Assembly: GCF_050896395.1 (NCBI RefSeq) | Contig: NZ_JBPBBA010000019.1 | Span: 1-64,000 of the forward strand | Reading direction: 5' to 3' | From: Nioella aestuarii | GTDB lineage: Bacteria; Pseudomonadota; Alphaproteobacteria; Rhodobacterales; Rhodobacteraceae | DNA length: 64,000 nucleotides | Shown here: one piece after another, positions 36,025 through 45,174 of the stretch | Layout: each line of letters begins with the position of its first letter | Numbering within the stretch: position 1 is the first letter of the stretch | The notes under the pieces: generated by a model | Seen by the model: only the letters and a program-made list of their open reading frames with translations | What the model was told of the DNA's origin: nothing | Databases searched by the model: none | Position numbers and translations under genes: made by a program

Positions 36025-37118
36025 CTGCGCGGCCGGCTGATCCGTCCGCCGCCCACTTGCGCGGCGACTCCCGTGGTCATCGGGCCCGAGGTCGACATCT
36101 TGCGCACCACCCGCACGGCGAGGAATGCAAAGGCCTGCGCCTCCAGCATGTCGCCGTTCAGCCCGACCTCCTCGACCGGATCAACCGGGCAGGACAACGC
36201 GCCCGCCAAACCCTGCATCATCGCCGCATTGTGCCGCCCACCACCGCAGACCAGAACGCGGGTGGGTGGTATGGGGCAATGGCGCAGCCCCTCTGCCACG
36301 CAGGCCACAGTGACCGCCACCAGGGTCGCGGCGGCATCTGCATCCGACAAAGCATCCACCCGCGAACAAAGATCATTAAAATCATTTCTGTCCAATGACT
36401 TCGGAGGCATCCTTGACATGAACGGTCGGCGCAAGGCTGCCTCTACGATGCTGTGATCCACCGTCCCTGACAGTGCCAGCGCGCCGCCCTCATCCCGTGT
36501 CACGCCACGGCGGGCGCTTAGCAGGTCGTCTAGGGGCGCATTCCCCGGACCGGAATCGAAAGCCAGAACCGCGCCATCCTTCTCCGGTCCTTCAAGCCGG
36601 GGATCGACCCAGGTCAGGTTCCCCACACCGCCGAGATTGAGAAACACAAGCGGCTCGGTCGCGCCGATCCATTTGGCACAGGCGAAATGGTAGTAAGGGG
36701 CCAGTGGCGCGCCCTCACCGCCCAACTGCACGTCAGACGACCGGAAATCCCAGACCACCGGCAGCCCCAACACATCGGCCAATACCTGGCCATTACCCGC
36801 CTGATGGGTGCCACGTCCTTGCGGATCATGGGCGAGTGTCTGGCCGTGAAATCCCACCATCTCGGCGCCCTTTAGCCGCGACAGAACCGCGGCATGGGCG
36901 GTTTCGACCACCTCTGCCGCGGCCTCGACGCCTGCATCACCCGACCATTTTCCAAACGCCGCGCGGATCACCTCGCGCTCCTCATCGCGATAGGCCCGAT
37001 AGCGGGTTTCTCCGAATTCATATATGCGCCGCCCGTCGGTCTTCAGCAAAGCCGCGTCTACGCCATCAAGGGATGTACCCGACATCGCGCCTGCAACCCA
37101 TATCGGCCCTTCCATCAT
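36021..37118 (-). CDS. anmK: Anhydro-N-acetylmuramic acid kinase
   Basis: Phosphorylates anhydro-MurNAc released from cell-wall turnover so that it can be recycled. It has 365 residues. AGAMSGTSLDGVDAALL at the N terminus is the ASKHA phosphate motif, LVFLNLGGVGNLT is the second, and VLVCGGGRHN is near the C terminus. Two consecutive ATGs (37118 and 37115) follow a GGAAGGAAG ribosome site. It is divergent from tyrS; the two genes share about 50 bases of upstream sequence. Confidence 0.94.
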   Translation of the reverse strand: MMEGPIWVAGAMSGTSLDGVDAALLKTDGRRIYEFGETRYRAYRDEEREVIRAAFGKWSGDAGVEAAAEVVETAHAAVLSRLKGAEMVGFHGQTLAHDPQGRGTHQAGNGQVLADVLGLPVVWDFRSSDVQLGGEGAPLAPYYHFACAKWIGATEPLVFLNLGGVGNLTWVDPRLEGPEKDGAVLAFDSGPGNAPLDDLLSARRGVTRDEGGALALSGTVDHSIVEAALRRPFMSRMPPKSLDRNDFNDLCSRVDALSDADAAATLVAVTVACVAEGLRHCPIPPTRVLVCGGGRHNAAMMQGLAGALSCPVDPVEEVGLNGDMLEAQAFAFLAVRVVRKMSTSGPMTTGVAAQVGGGRISRPRS

Positions 37119-37169
37119 GGCTTCCTTCCCGCTATCACGCCGCCATTCCTATCATTGGACGGACGAGAC

Positions 37170-38423
37170 ATGACCTACCACCCCAAATCCGACTTCATGC
37201 GCGTGATGATCGAGCGCGGCTTCATGGCCGACTGCACCGATTATCAGGGCCTTGACGAAGCGCTGATCAAGGGCGTGGTGCCGGCCTATATCGGCTTTGA
37301 CGCGACGGCGAAGTCGCTGCATGTGGGCAGCCTGATCCAGATCATGATGCTGCGCTGGCTGCAAAAGACCGGGCACAAGCCGATCACCCTGATGGGCGGG
37401 GGCACGACGAAAGTGGGCGACCCCAGTTTCCGCGCAGATGAGCGCCCCTTGCTGACGCCCGACCAGATCGACGACAACATTGCCGGGATCAAGCAAGTCT
37501 TCTCGAACTACGTTACGTATGGCGACGGCCCGGCCGATGCGCTGATGCTGAACAATGACGAATGGCTGGCAGATCTGAACTACCTCGATTTCCTGCGCGA
37601 TATCGGGCGGCATTTCTCGGTCAATCGGATGCTGTCATTCGAGTCCGTGAAATCGCGTCTTGATCGGGAACAGAGCCTCAGCTTCCTAGAATTCAACTAC
37701 ATGATCCTGCAGGCTTATGACTTCCTGGAACTCAATCGCCGTTATGGCTGCCTGTTGCAGATGGGCGGGTCGGACCAGTGGGGCAATATCGTGAACGGCA
37801 TCGACCTGACCCGCCGGGTGCTGGATCATGAGATCTATGGCCTCACCTCGCCGCTGCTGACCACCTCGGACGGCAAGAAGATGGGCAAGTCAGCCGATGG
37901 CGCGGTCTGGCTGAACGCGGAAATGCGCTCGCCTTACGAGTTCTGGCAGTTCTGGCGTAACACGACTGATGCGGATGTGGGGCGGTTCCTGAAGCTGTAT
38001 ACCGAGCTTCCGATCGAAGAATGCGACCGTCTTGGCGCGCTGGAAGGGTCCGAGATCAACGAGGCCAAGATCGTGCTGGCCAACGAGGTGACGACCCTTC
38101 TGCACGGGGCCGAGGCCGCGGCAGCAGCAGAAGCAACCGCGCGTGAGGTCTTCGAGAAGGGCGGCACCGGCGACGATCTGCCCACCCTGACCCTGACCGC
38201 CACCGACATTGGCGACGGGATCTCGATTGTACAGCTGATCACACGAGCGGGACTGGCAAAGTCGGGCAAAGAGGCCAAGCGGTTGATTTCGGACAACGGT
38301 GCGCGTCTGAACGACGAGCCGCTGACGGATTCGGGTCTGATGATTTCAGCAGCCGATCTAGCTGAACCGATCAAGCTTAGCGCCGGGAAAAAGCGCCATG
38401 CGCTGGTGATGTTGGAGGGCTGA
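37170..38423 (+). CDS. tyrS: Tyrosyl-tRNA synthetase
   Basis: Charges tRNA-Tyr. It has 417 residues from the ATG at 37170. The class I motif HVGS is at 51-54, the KMSKS-type loop reads KKMGKS, and MGGSDQWGNI is the tyrosine pocket region. The C-terminal S4 domain is present (AGLAKSGKEAKRLISDNGAR). The frame is open far upstream, but that stretch is the reverse of anmK. The pairing of anmK and tyrS is common in alphaproteobacteria as I recall. Confidence 0.95.
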   Translation: MTYHPKSDFMRVMIERGFMADCTDYQGLDEALIKGVVPAYIGFDATAKSLHVGSLIQIMMLRWLQKTGHKPITLMGGGTTKVGDPSFRADERPLLTPDQIDDNIAGIKQVFSNYVTYGDGPADALMLNNDEWLADLNYLDFLRDIGRHFSVNRMLSFESVKSRLDREQSLSFLEFNYMILQAYDFLELNRRYGCLLQMGGSDQWGNIVNGIDLTRRVLDHEIYGLTSPLLTTSDGKKMGKSADGAVWLNAEMRSPYEFWQFWRNTTDADVGRFLKLYTELPIEECDRLGALEGSEINEAKIVLANEVTTLLHGAEAAAAAEATAREVFEKGGTGDDLPTLTLTATDIGDGISIVQLITRAGLAKSGKEAKRLISDNGARLNDEPLTDSGLMISAADLAEPIKLSAGKKRHALVMLEG

Positions 38424-38443
38424 GCGCCATGCTCTGGCGCTTG
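38423..38443 (+). terminator. Possible terminator after tyrS
   Basis: A seven-base stem (AGCGCCA with TGGCGCT) starts at the tyrS stop codon and is followed by only a short T-rich stretch. Weak. Confidence 0.3.
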
Positions 38444-38504
38444 TCAATGGAACACAGGCAAGCGCCAGAAGCCGGAAATCAGCCCTGCATGTGACCTGAT
38501 GCTG

Positions 38505-39428
38505 TCATCCGTCGTTCACAAGGTCGACCCAGACCGGATGATGATCTGACGGCCAGAGATCCCCCTGGCGCACCCGAAGCACAGTCGCAGGGCCGATGGC
38601 TGCGATCCCGTCTGCGTGCAGGATATGATCGATGGCGGGAAACAGATTGAGTCCCGCGTTGAAGTGAAAGCTGGACCCGGTCGAGGGCACCAAGGTTAAC
38701 CCCGCACGGTTCAGGTGCCGAACGGAGCCAGAACCGGCAAGCTCGTTGAAGTCGCCCAGGACGATTACCGCATCCCCGCGCTGCGTTGCTTCGTTCACAA
38801 GCTCCTGCGCCTTATCCGCCCCTGTCAAACGCCGAAGCCGGTCAGTAAAATGCAGGTGCAGGTTGATCACGGTCATCCTTCGCCCTGTCATCCGGTCCCG
38901 AAACCGCGCCCAGGTGATCCGGTCGGCATAGCCTGCAAAGGCCCCTGATATTCCTGGCGTTTCGGGCAATTGCGCGCACCCCTCTTCGAGCAGGGTCAGT
39001 CGCGCACGCCTGAAAAAGACCGGCTGTCCGGTTTCGGCTCTCAGGCTGCATGTCGCGGCCGCACTGCCATACTCGGGCATCTGCTGTGTCAGCCACTCTC
39101 TCTGGATGGGCGGATGACCCTGCGGTTCCCCGGTCCAGCTTTCCATCTCCTGAAACGCAATCAGATCAGCATCTATCTGTTGCAGGGCCGCCAGAACCAG
39201 GGGGCGGCGTTCCTGCCATGCATCCGGGCCTCTTGGATGGTCCACGCCTGACTGTGTCAGGTCGAGATAGCGAATATTGTACGTGGCAACCCGCAGGGCG
39301 TGATCCGGTCGGAGGGGCGTTTGCGGGCCGTCGGGCTCAAACGCCGCGCAGCCCGCCATAAATGGAAGAGGCACAAGAGCCGACATTCCCCCCAGTAATG
39401 TGCGCCGTCTGCTGAGAATGATCGCCAT
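38505..39428 (-). CDS. Exported endonuclease/exonuclease/phosphatase family lipoprotein
   Basis: A 307-residue protein with an arginine-led signal (SRRRTLLGG) and a lipobox-like MAGC (Cys about 26), so probably an anchored periplasmic enzyme. Family motifs: VATYNIRYLDL, LIAFQEME, MTVINLHLHFTD, VIVLGDFNEL and SDHHPVWVDLV. It belongs to the same superfamily as the protein at 23627-24349 but lacks obvious close similarity. The ATG at 39428 has GGGGGC upstream. Substrate unknown. Confidence 0.85.
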   Translation of the reverse strand: MAIILSRRRTLLGGMSALVPLPFMAGCAAFEPDGPQTPLRPDHALRVATYNIRYLDLTQSGVDHPRGPDAWQERRPLVLAALQQIDADLIAFQEMESWTGEPQGHPPIQREWLTQQMPEYGSAAATCSLRAETGQPVFFRRARLTLLEEGCAQLPETPGISGAFAGYADRITWARFRDRMTGRRMTVINLHLHFTDRLRRLTGADKAQELVNEATQRGDAVIVLGDFNELAGSGSVRHLNRAGLTLVPSTGSSFHFNAGLNLFPAIDHILHADGIAAIGPATVLRVRQGDLWPSDHHPVWVDLVNDG

Positions 39429-39512
39429 GCCCCCAAAATGTCCCCTCGGCCGGAACCTTGCGGTGACCATGCCAGAGCGGTGAGGCCAGGTCGAGCTTGA
39501 CGCGCGCCGCCC

Positions 39513-40727
39513 CTATTGACGCAGCAGGGCTGACTGGGCCTGGTCCTCGGCAGCCCAGGCTACCAATGCATCCCGGATCGCCTCTTGCGCCTGTTCCCGC
39601 CAAGTCGCGTCCATCAGATTTGCCAGGTCTTCCGCGTCGGACAAAAAGCCAAGCTCGATCAGGACGGAGGGGATATCGGCAGCCTTCAGCACCGAGAACC
39701 CGGCCTCCAGACGGGGATGCCGATGCAGGTTCGCGCCCGCATTATCAAGCGCTGCAACGATGTGGTCGGCCAGCGCCTCGGATCGAGGGGCGTTTTCCAG
39801 CCGGGCCAGGTCCAGCAGCACTCCTGCCACTTCGTCATCGCTGCCCGCAAGATCGACGCCCGCCAGCAGATCGGCACGGTCATGGGCCTCTGCCAATGCC
39901 TCTGATGCCGCATCCGAGGCGGTTTCGGACAAGGTGTAAACCGTCGCCCCGCGTGCTCTGCCTGCTTCCAACGCATCAGCGTGCAGCGATAGGAAGGCCT
40001 GAGCGCCAGCGCTGCGCGCGATGGTCACCCGCTCGGGCAGCGACACGAACCAGTCGCCTTCCCGCGTCAGAACCACGTCGAACAAGCCCGACCGCAGAAG
40101 CACCTCGCGCAGTTCGATGGCAAAGACCAGCATCAGGTCGGCCTCATCCTGTCCACGCCGTTGCGCTCCGGGGTCAACGCCGCCATGACCGGGATCAAGC
40201 GCGATCATGATAGGTCCGCCTTCAGGTCGGGCCGGCGGGGCAGTGTCAGCAACAGGAACCGGCGGCAGGCGCACGCCTGGCGGGGTATGGGCCGCAAGTT
40301 CGGCAAACTCATCTGCCGATACCGGTGAAAGCCTGAGACGAACATGGGCGGTGCCGTCGGTGTCGTCGGTTTCCATCCCGGCCTGGGCGATCTCCATCGG
40401 GCGGTCGAGGGACAGCACCATACGCGACCAACCGGCATCACCGCGCCCCATGGCCACGGCTGTCACCTGATCTGCGTCATCGAAGTCAGGGCCAAGCGCG
40501 GCCCAGTTCACCTCGCGAAAATCGAGCACCACGCGTTCCGGCTCATCCAGCACGAATACCCGGTACGGCACGGCCTGAGTCAGGGAGAGATCAAGCACCA
40601 CGTCCCGCCCGTCATCTTCCAGACGGCTGTCATCGGCAAGAACCCGCGCAAGTGCCCTGAGATCCTGCGCCGCGGCGGGCATGACTGACAAGAAAATCAC
40701 AATAAAAACAAAGACTGCCCGGATCAT
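39513..40727 (-). CDS. amiC: N-acetylmuramoyl-L-alanine amidase, AmiC-like
   Basis: Zinc hydrolase that cuts the septal peptidoglycan so that daughter cells separate. It has 404 residues: signal peptide (about 1-21, PAAAQ), an AMIN-type domain (about 25-140), then an Amidase_3 domain from IMIALDPGHGGVDPG. The zinc ligands are the His in DPGHGG, the Glu in ADLMLVF-region, and the His in FLSLHADA; the catalytic Glu lies in LIELGFLS. The ATG at 40727 has GGAAGA upstream. A Pro-rich linker joins the two domains. Confidence 0.9.
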   Translation of the reverse strand: MIRAVFVFIVIFLSVMPAAAQDLRALARVLADDSRLEDDGRDVVLDLSLTQAVPYRVFVLDEPERVVLDFREVNWAALGPDFDDADQVTAVAMGRGDAGWSRMVLSLDRPMEIAQAGMETDDTDGTAHVRLRLSPVSADEFAELAAHTPPGVRLPPVPVADTAPPARPEGGPIMIALDPGHGGVDPGAQRRGQDEADLMLVFAIELREVLLRSGLFDVVLTREGDWFVSLPERVTIARSAGAQAFLSLHADALEAGRARGATVYTLSETASDAASEALAEAHDRADLLAGVDLAGSDDEVAGVLLDLARLENAPRSEALADHIVAALDNAGANLHRHPRLEAGFSVLKAADIPSVLIELGFLSDAEDLANLMDATWREQAQEAIRDALVAWAAEDQAQSALLRQ

Positions 40728-40895
40728 CGGTCTTCCGCCGAAGGTTGCTGTTCTTGGCAGGATAGCAGGTCCGCTGCCATGCCCCAAGCCATGCCCGCAC
40801 GCAAGTTTCATGAAATGGCGCGGGACTTGCCTTATTCTTCCCGCAAACCGGCTTCAGGATCGGATCAATGTGAACCAGTTGTTGCCGAGAGACAT

Positions 40896-41834
40896 ATGAA
40901 ACCGACTCTTCTTCACCACGCTGCTTACCGGATTTACCGGCTGCGCCGCCTGATTTCCGTTTCAGTTCTGGTGGTTGTACTGGGGGCGGTTCTGTCCTTG
41001 GCAATCTCTCCTGACTTCAATCTCTTTCGCGATCCGCTGAACCTGTTTCTGCTGATGCTGGTATGGGGGGGAATCGTGTCCAGTGCGGCGGTGGCCTTTC
41101 CGGCTGGCTGGATCGACGTTCTGACCGCTTCGGTCGCATTCGCGCTGTTGCTGCTGGCAACACCCTATCTGCAACTCGCCGTAATGGGCGCGCCAATTGT
41201 CGAAGGCGGCATTAGCGATCACATGGCGATTCTGTTGATGTCGCTGGCTTGGTTCATGGTCTGGCTGCTGGTTATGGCCCTGTTCATTTATGCGGGCCAG
41301 AATCTGCCCATGGGCAAGCGCAAGCACCATACGCGGGTGTTCTGCCCTGCCCCGCCCGATCGTGTGCGCCGGGCCCTGTGCCCGCTGCCAGACACCACTG
41401 TGGCCGGTCGCATCTGTGGACCCGAGGAACCGAGCGGCTTTTTCCCGGTCCGGTACGAAACGGCGGCCCCAAACGGCGACAGTTTTGCTATCGCCCGCCA
41501 GGCACATAGCTATCGCTATCGCATCTTGCACGAAGACCGTTTGACCCGGCAATCAGAGGCCACCGTCAGGCTGGAAGGCCGCCAAAGCCGGTCAGAGATC
41601 TTCGAAAGGCTGGAACCGGTCGAGGGTGGCACGCTGTATACCCTTGTCGAGAAGCACGACCATTTCAACCTGCTGTCCGCCATCGGCTTCTGGATCAACG
41701 ACTTCGGCGCAGACCATGCGCTGGCCTATCTGGACGAGGCCGAAGGCCACCCGTCGCTGGCGATTTTCAATCAACGCCAGCGCAGCCCGATTTCCATCGT
41801 GTCGCGGCTGTTCAAGAAGACCGGGACGCCATGA
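40896..41834 (+). CDS. Membrane protein of unknown function with soluble C-terminal domain
   Basis: A 312-residue protein. Four hydrophobic segments (about 19-40, 48-70, 72-92 and 110-135) precede a cytoplasmic-looking domain of about 170 residues with an alternating beta-strand pattern (VRYETAAPNGDSF, EATVRLEGRQSRSEI) that resembles a SRPBCC fold, but I cannot place it. The ATG at 40896 has CGAGAG upstream. It is divergent from amiC and overlaps by 23 bases the convergent aminotransferase gene. Confidence 0.68.
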   Translation: MKPTLLHHAAYRIYRLRRLISVSVLVVVLGAVLSLAISPDFNLFRDPLNLFLLMLVWGGIVSSAAVAFPAGWIDVLTASVAFALLLLATPYLQLAVMGAPIVEGGISDHMAILLMSLAWFMVWLLVMALFIYAGQNLPMGKRKHHTRVFCPAPPDRVRRALCPLPDTTVAGRICGPEEPSGFFPVRYETAAPNGDSFAIARQAHSYRYRILHEDRLTRQSEATVRLEGRQSRSEIFERLEPVEGGTLYTLVEKHDHFNLLSAIGFWINDFGADHALAYLDEAEGHPSLAIFNQRQRSPISIVSRLFKKTGTP

Positions 41835-42963
41835 ACGTCTGAAGCCGGGCGATCCCTTCCCGGATATCCTCTGTCGAGCGTGCGTAGGAAAACCGCAGGG
41901 TGGTTGCCCCCCGGATCGGGTCAAAGTCGAGCCCAGGCGTCACCGCCACCCCCGCATCGCGCAGGATCTCCGCACAGAAGGCAAGCGAGTCGCCGGTGTG
42001 ATCCGAGACATCCGCATAGACATAGAACGCCCCGTCCGCAGGTGCGACCTTGTCAAATCCCGCTTGTGCAAGCCCCTCCAGCATCAGCTGCCGGTTCGCG
42101 GTGTAGACCTCGCGATGCGCGTCCAGTTCTGCCCGGCCCTCTGGCGATAGCGCCCCAAGCGCTGCAACCTGTGCCGCATGGGGCGGGCAGATGAACATGT
42201 TCTGCGCCAGACGCTCGACTATGCGCACATGATCCTCTGGCACCACCAGCCAGCCAAGCCGCCAGCCTGTCATGGAAAAATACTTTGAGAAGGAATTGAC
42301 CACGTAGAGATCGTTGGACATCTCAAGCGCAGATATCGCCCGCCCCTCATATTGCAGCCCGTGGTAGATCTCGTCCGAGATCATGGCAATGTTCCGATCT
42401 GCACAGGCGCCGACCAGATCACCAAGAGCCGGTTTGTCCAGCATCGTGCCCGACGGGTTCGCAGGCGAGGCCACGATCAGGCCCGCCATATCTTCGGTCA
42501 GATCGCCCGGCACCGGCTGATAGCGGTTGGCCTCAGTTGTCTGGAACCCGACCGGCGTCAGGCTCAGCGCCTTCAGGATCTGGCGATAGCTGGGATAGCC
42601 GGGTTCACCCAAGCCCACCTTTTCGCCCGCATCAAAGAGCGCCGTAAACGCCAGCAGAAAGGCCCCTGAAGCGCCCGCCGTCAGAACGATCCGACCGGGA
42701 TCGAGATCAACCCCGTACCATTCATCATAAAGCGCTGCGATGCCCGCCCGCAGGTCGGGTCTGCCCAGGGCGACGGTATATCCAAGCGGCCCTTTCTCCA
42801 TCTCGGCGGAAAGGCGCGCACGGGCAGCAGCAGGCGCGCCGGACCCCGGCTGGCCCACTTCCATGTGAATAATATGGCGTCCGGCCTCCTCTGCCGCGCG
42901 CGCCTGTTCCATCACATCCATCACGATAAAGGGATCAACGCCGGAGCGCCTTGAATATCGCAT
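41812..42963 (-). CDS. PLP-dependent aminotransferase, class I/II
   Basis: A 383-residue fold-type I aminotransferase. HMEVGQPGSGAP near the N terminus, ASPANPSG for substrate binding, DEIYHGLQYEG, and the PLP lysine in SFSKYFSMTGWRLGWLV are all present, as is RFSYARS near the end. The amino donor is not predictable; aspartate and branched-chain-type substrates are both common in this group. The ATG at 42963 has the strong ribosome site AAGGAGAGG. It is divergent from the metalloprotease gene, with about 50 bases between. Confidence 0.9.
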   Translation of the reverse strand: MRYSRRSGVDPFIVMDVMEQARAAEEAGRHIIHMEVGQPGSGAPAAARARLSAEMEKGPLGYTVALGRPDLRAGIAALYDEWYGVDLDPGRIVLTAGASGAFLLAFTALFDAGEKVGLGEPGYPSYRQILKALSLTPVGFQTTEANRYQPVPGDLTEDMAGLIVASPANPSGTMLDKPALGDLVGACADRNIAMISDEIYHGLQYEGRAISALEMSNDLYVVNSFSKYFSMTGWRLGWLVVPEDHVRIVERLAQNMFICPPHAAQVAALGALSPEGRAELDAHREVYTANRQLMLEGLAQAGFDKVAPADGAFYVYADVSDHTGDSLAFCAEILRDAGVAVTPGLDFDPIRGATTLRFSYARSTEDIREGIARLQTFMASRSS

Positions 42964-43015
42964 CTGCCTCTCCTTAAGCTGGCAAAGGTTGAACCAGTCA
43001 AAGACAGGAAGGTCA

Positions 43016-44338
43016 ATGTCACTTCTCGCCCGCCTAACGGCCCTGATCCTGTTCCTGTCCACCATGGCCGCGCAGGCGCAAAGCATCATCCGCGATGCCG
43101 AGATCGAACACGGGCTACAGGCCCTCGCCGCGCCCATTCTGCGGGCGGCGGGTTTGCCCAGTTCGGTGCGGATCATCGTTGTCAATGACAGCTCGCTGAA
43201 CGCCTTCGTCGTGGATACCAACCATATCTTCATTCATTCCGGCCTGCTGATGCGGCTGGAAGAACCGGCACAAGTTCAGGCGGTCATTGCCCACGAAGCC
43301 GCCCATATCGCCAGCGGTCATTTCACACGGCGCGCAGCCAATGTGGGCCATGCCAATACGGTGGCGCGCATCGGGCTGCTGCTTGGGGTTGCGGCGGGCG
43401 TGGCTACCGGCGATTCCTCTGCCGGTTTCGGCGTCCTTGCTGGCACCACCGCGGCGGCACAGCGCGTGCTTTTCGCCCATACCCGCGCGGAAGAGGCCAG
43501 CGCCGACACCGCTGGCATCCGCTTCATGATTACGGCCGGAGTGGATCCGACTGCGATGCTGGACGTACTGGATATCTTTCGCGGGCAAGAGGCGCTGTCG
43601 GTTGGTCGTCAGGATCCGTACCTGCTGACCCACCCGATGACACGCGAACGCCTGCGCGCCGTGCGTGCACTGGTGGCCGGTCACGAAGGGGGCGAGCCGG
43701 ACAATACATCCATGTACTGGTTCCAGCGCATGTCCGGCAAGCTGACCGCGTTTTTACGCGCTCCCGGCTGGACCCTGCGCCGGGTCGGACGCAACGACAC
43801 TTCCGAAATCGCCCGCCTGCGCCGCGCCATCGCCTATCACCGACAGCCCGATACCGACCGCGCCATGGCAGAGGTCGACGCGCTGGTCGCGATGCGCCCC
43901 AACGACCCCTATTATCATGAGCTGCGCGGTCAGATCCTGTATGAATCCCGGCTTTATGCCAATGCGGTCGCGGCCTATGCCAGGGCTGTCGAGCTTGCAC
44001 CGCGCGAACCGCTGATCCTTGCGGGATATGGCCGGGCGCTTTTGGCCGCTGACACCGCCTCGGGCAACCGGCAGGCGCTGGAGGTGCTGAACCGCGCCCG
44101 CGCCCGTGACCCGTTCAACCCGCGCCTGCTGCGCGACCTTGGCCTTGCCCATGCCCGGCTTGGCCAGAATGGCATGGCCTCGGTCGCGACAGCCGAACGA
44201 TACGCCCTTCAGGGGCGCTTTGATGATGCCCAGATCCACGCTAACCGCGCCTCGGGCCTTCTGCCACAAGGCAGCCCGGGGTGGCTGCGGGCGCAGGATG
44301 TGCTAGGTGTTGCCCAAACCGTCTTGAACCGGAGATAG
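43016..44338 (+). CDS. M48 periplasmic metalloprotease with TPR region, BepA-like
   Basis: A 440-residue protein that resembles BepA (YfgC), which helps or degrades outer-membrane proteins during assembly. A signal peptide (about 1-21, AAQAQ) is followed by the protease domain with zinc motif HEAAH (His93, Glu94, His97) and a later EEASADTAGIRF that supplies the third ligand. The C-terminal third has TPR-like helices (PYYHELRGQILYESRLYANA). The ATG at 43016 follows AGGAAGG. The DsbA-like gene starts three bases after the stop. Confidence 0.9.
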   Translation: MSLLARLTALILFLSTMAAQAQSIIRDAEIEHGLQALAAPILRAAGLPSSVRIIVVNDSSLNAFVVDTNHIFIHSGLLMRLEEPAQVQAVIAHEAAHIASGHFTRRAANVGHANTVARIGLLLGVAAGVATGDSSAGFGVLAGTTAAAQRVLFAHTRAEEASADTAGIRFMITAGVDPTAMLDVLDIFRGQEALSVGRQDPYLLTHPMTRERLRAVRALVAGHEGGEPDNTSMYWFQRMSGKLTAFLRAPGWTLRRVGRNDTSEIARLRRAIAYHRQPDTDRAMAEVDALVAMRPNDPYYHELRGQILYESRLYANAVAAYARAVELAPREPLILAGYGRALLAADTASGNRQALEVLNRARARDPFNPRLLRDLGLAHARLGQNGMASVATAERYALQGRFDDAQIHANRASGLLPQGSPGWLRAQDVLGVAQTVLNRR

Positions 44339-44340
44339 AC

Positions 44341-45099
44341 ATGAAGAGATTTGCCCCCGCCGCGCTGGCTTTTGCCGCGGCCCTGACCGCCGCGCCGCTG
44401 GCCGCGGATGGGATCGCCGACATGAGCGATGCCGAGCGCGCCACATTCCGTGCAGAAGTCCGTGACTACCTGCTGGAGCATCCCGAGGTGCTGCTGGAGG
44501 CGATCGCCGTCCTGGAAGAACGTCAGGCTCAGGCTGAAACCGTTCAGGATCAGGCCATGGTGCTGGCCAATGCCGAGGCGCTTTTCGACAGCCAGTTTGA
44601 CTGGGAAGGCGGCAACCCGGATGGCGATATCGTGCTGGTCGAGTTCATGGATTATCGTTGCGGCTATTGCCGCCGAGCACAGCCCGATGTGGAACGGCTG
44701 ATCTCCTCTGACGGCAATATCCGTTACATCGTCAAGGAATTCCCGATCCTTGGCGACGAATCCGTCATGGCCTCGCGCTTTGCCATCTCGACGCGCCAGA
44801 ACATCGGCGACGATGCCTACGAACTGGTGCATGTGGCGCTGATGCAGATGCGCGCCGAAGTGACCGAGGACAGCCTGCGCCGACTGGCCGAAGGGCTGGA
44901 GCTTGATGCCGACGTTATTCTTGCGGGCATGGATGCGCCAGAAGTGGACCAGGTGATTGCCGCGAACCACGCATTGGCCGGGGTGCTGCAAATCTCTGGT
45001 ACGCCGACTTTCGTGATGAACGACCAGCTGCTGCGTGGCTACCTGCCTTATGAGGGCATGGCAGCTTTGGCGGCGGAAATCCGGTCCCAGACCAACTGA
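44341..45099 (+). CDS. DsbA-family thiol oxidoreductase
   Basis: A 252-residue periplasmic protein with a signal peptide (about 1-22) and a thioredoxin-type active site CGYC (Cys107 and Cys110) in EFMDYRCGYC. The cis-proline loop is GTPTFVM. It probably forms or isomerises disulfides in exported proteins; the long acidic N-terminal region after the signal is a Rhodobacteraceae-type extension. It begins three bases after the BepA-like gene, so both likely belong to one envelope quality-control transcript. Confidence 0.9.
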   Translation: MKRFAPAALAFAAALTAAPLAADGIADMSDAERATFRAEVRDYLLEHPEVLLEAIAVLEERQAQAETVQDQAMVLANAEALFDSQFDWEGGNPDGDIVLVEFMDYRCGYCRRAQPDVERLISSDGNIRYIVKEFPILGDESVMASRFAISTRQNIGDDAYELVHVALMQMRAEVTEDSLRRLAEGLELDADVILAGMDAPEVDQVIAANHALAGVLQISGTPTFVMNDQLLRGYLPYEGMAALAAEIRSQTN

Positions 45100-45123
45100 C
45101 GCTTCCTAGCTATTCTAAGCAGA

Positions 45124-45151
45124 AAGCCCCGGGTCATCCCCGGGGCTTTTT
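45124..45151 (+). terminator. Terminator between the DsbA-like gene and rne
   Basis: A ten-base perfect stem (45124-45133 with 45139-45148), a five-base loop and a run of Ts. It lies between convergent genes and can also serve the rne transcript in the other direction, where the T-run is interrupted. Confidence 0.85.
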
Positions 45152-45174
45152 GATTGCGTCGGATCAGGGCTGGA

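Noticed and set aside
39513..40727. Phage lysin origin for the amidase
   Set aside because: Signal peptide, AMIN domain and lack of any phage gene nearby indicate the cell-division amidase.
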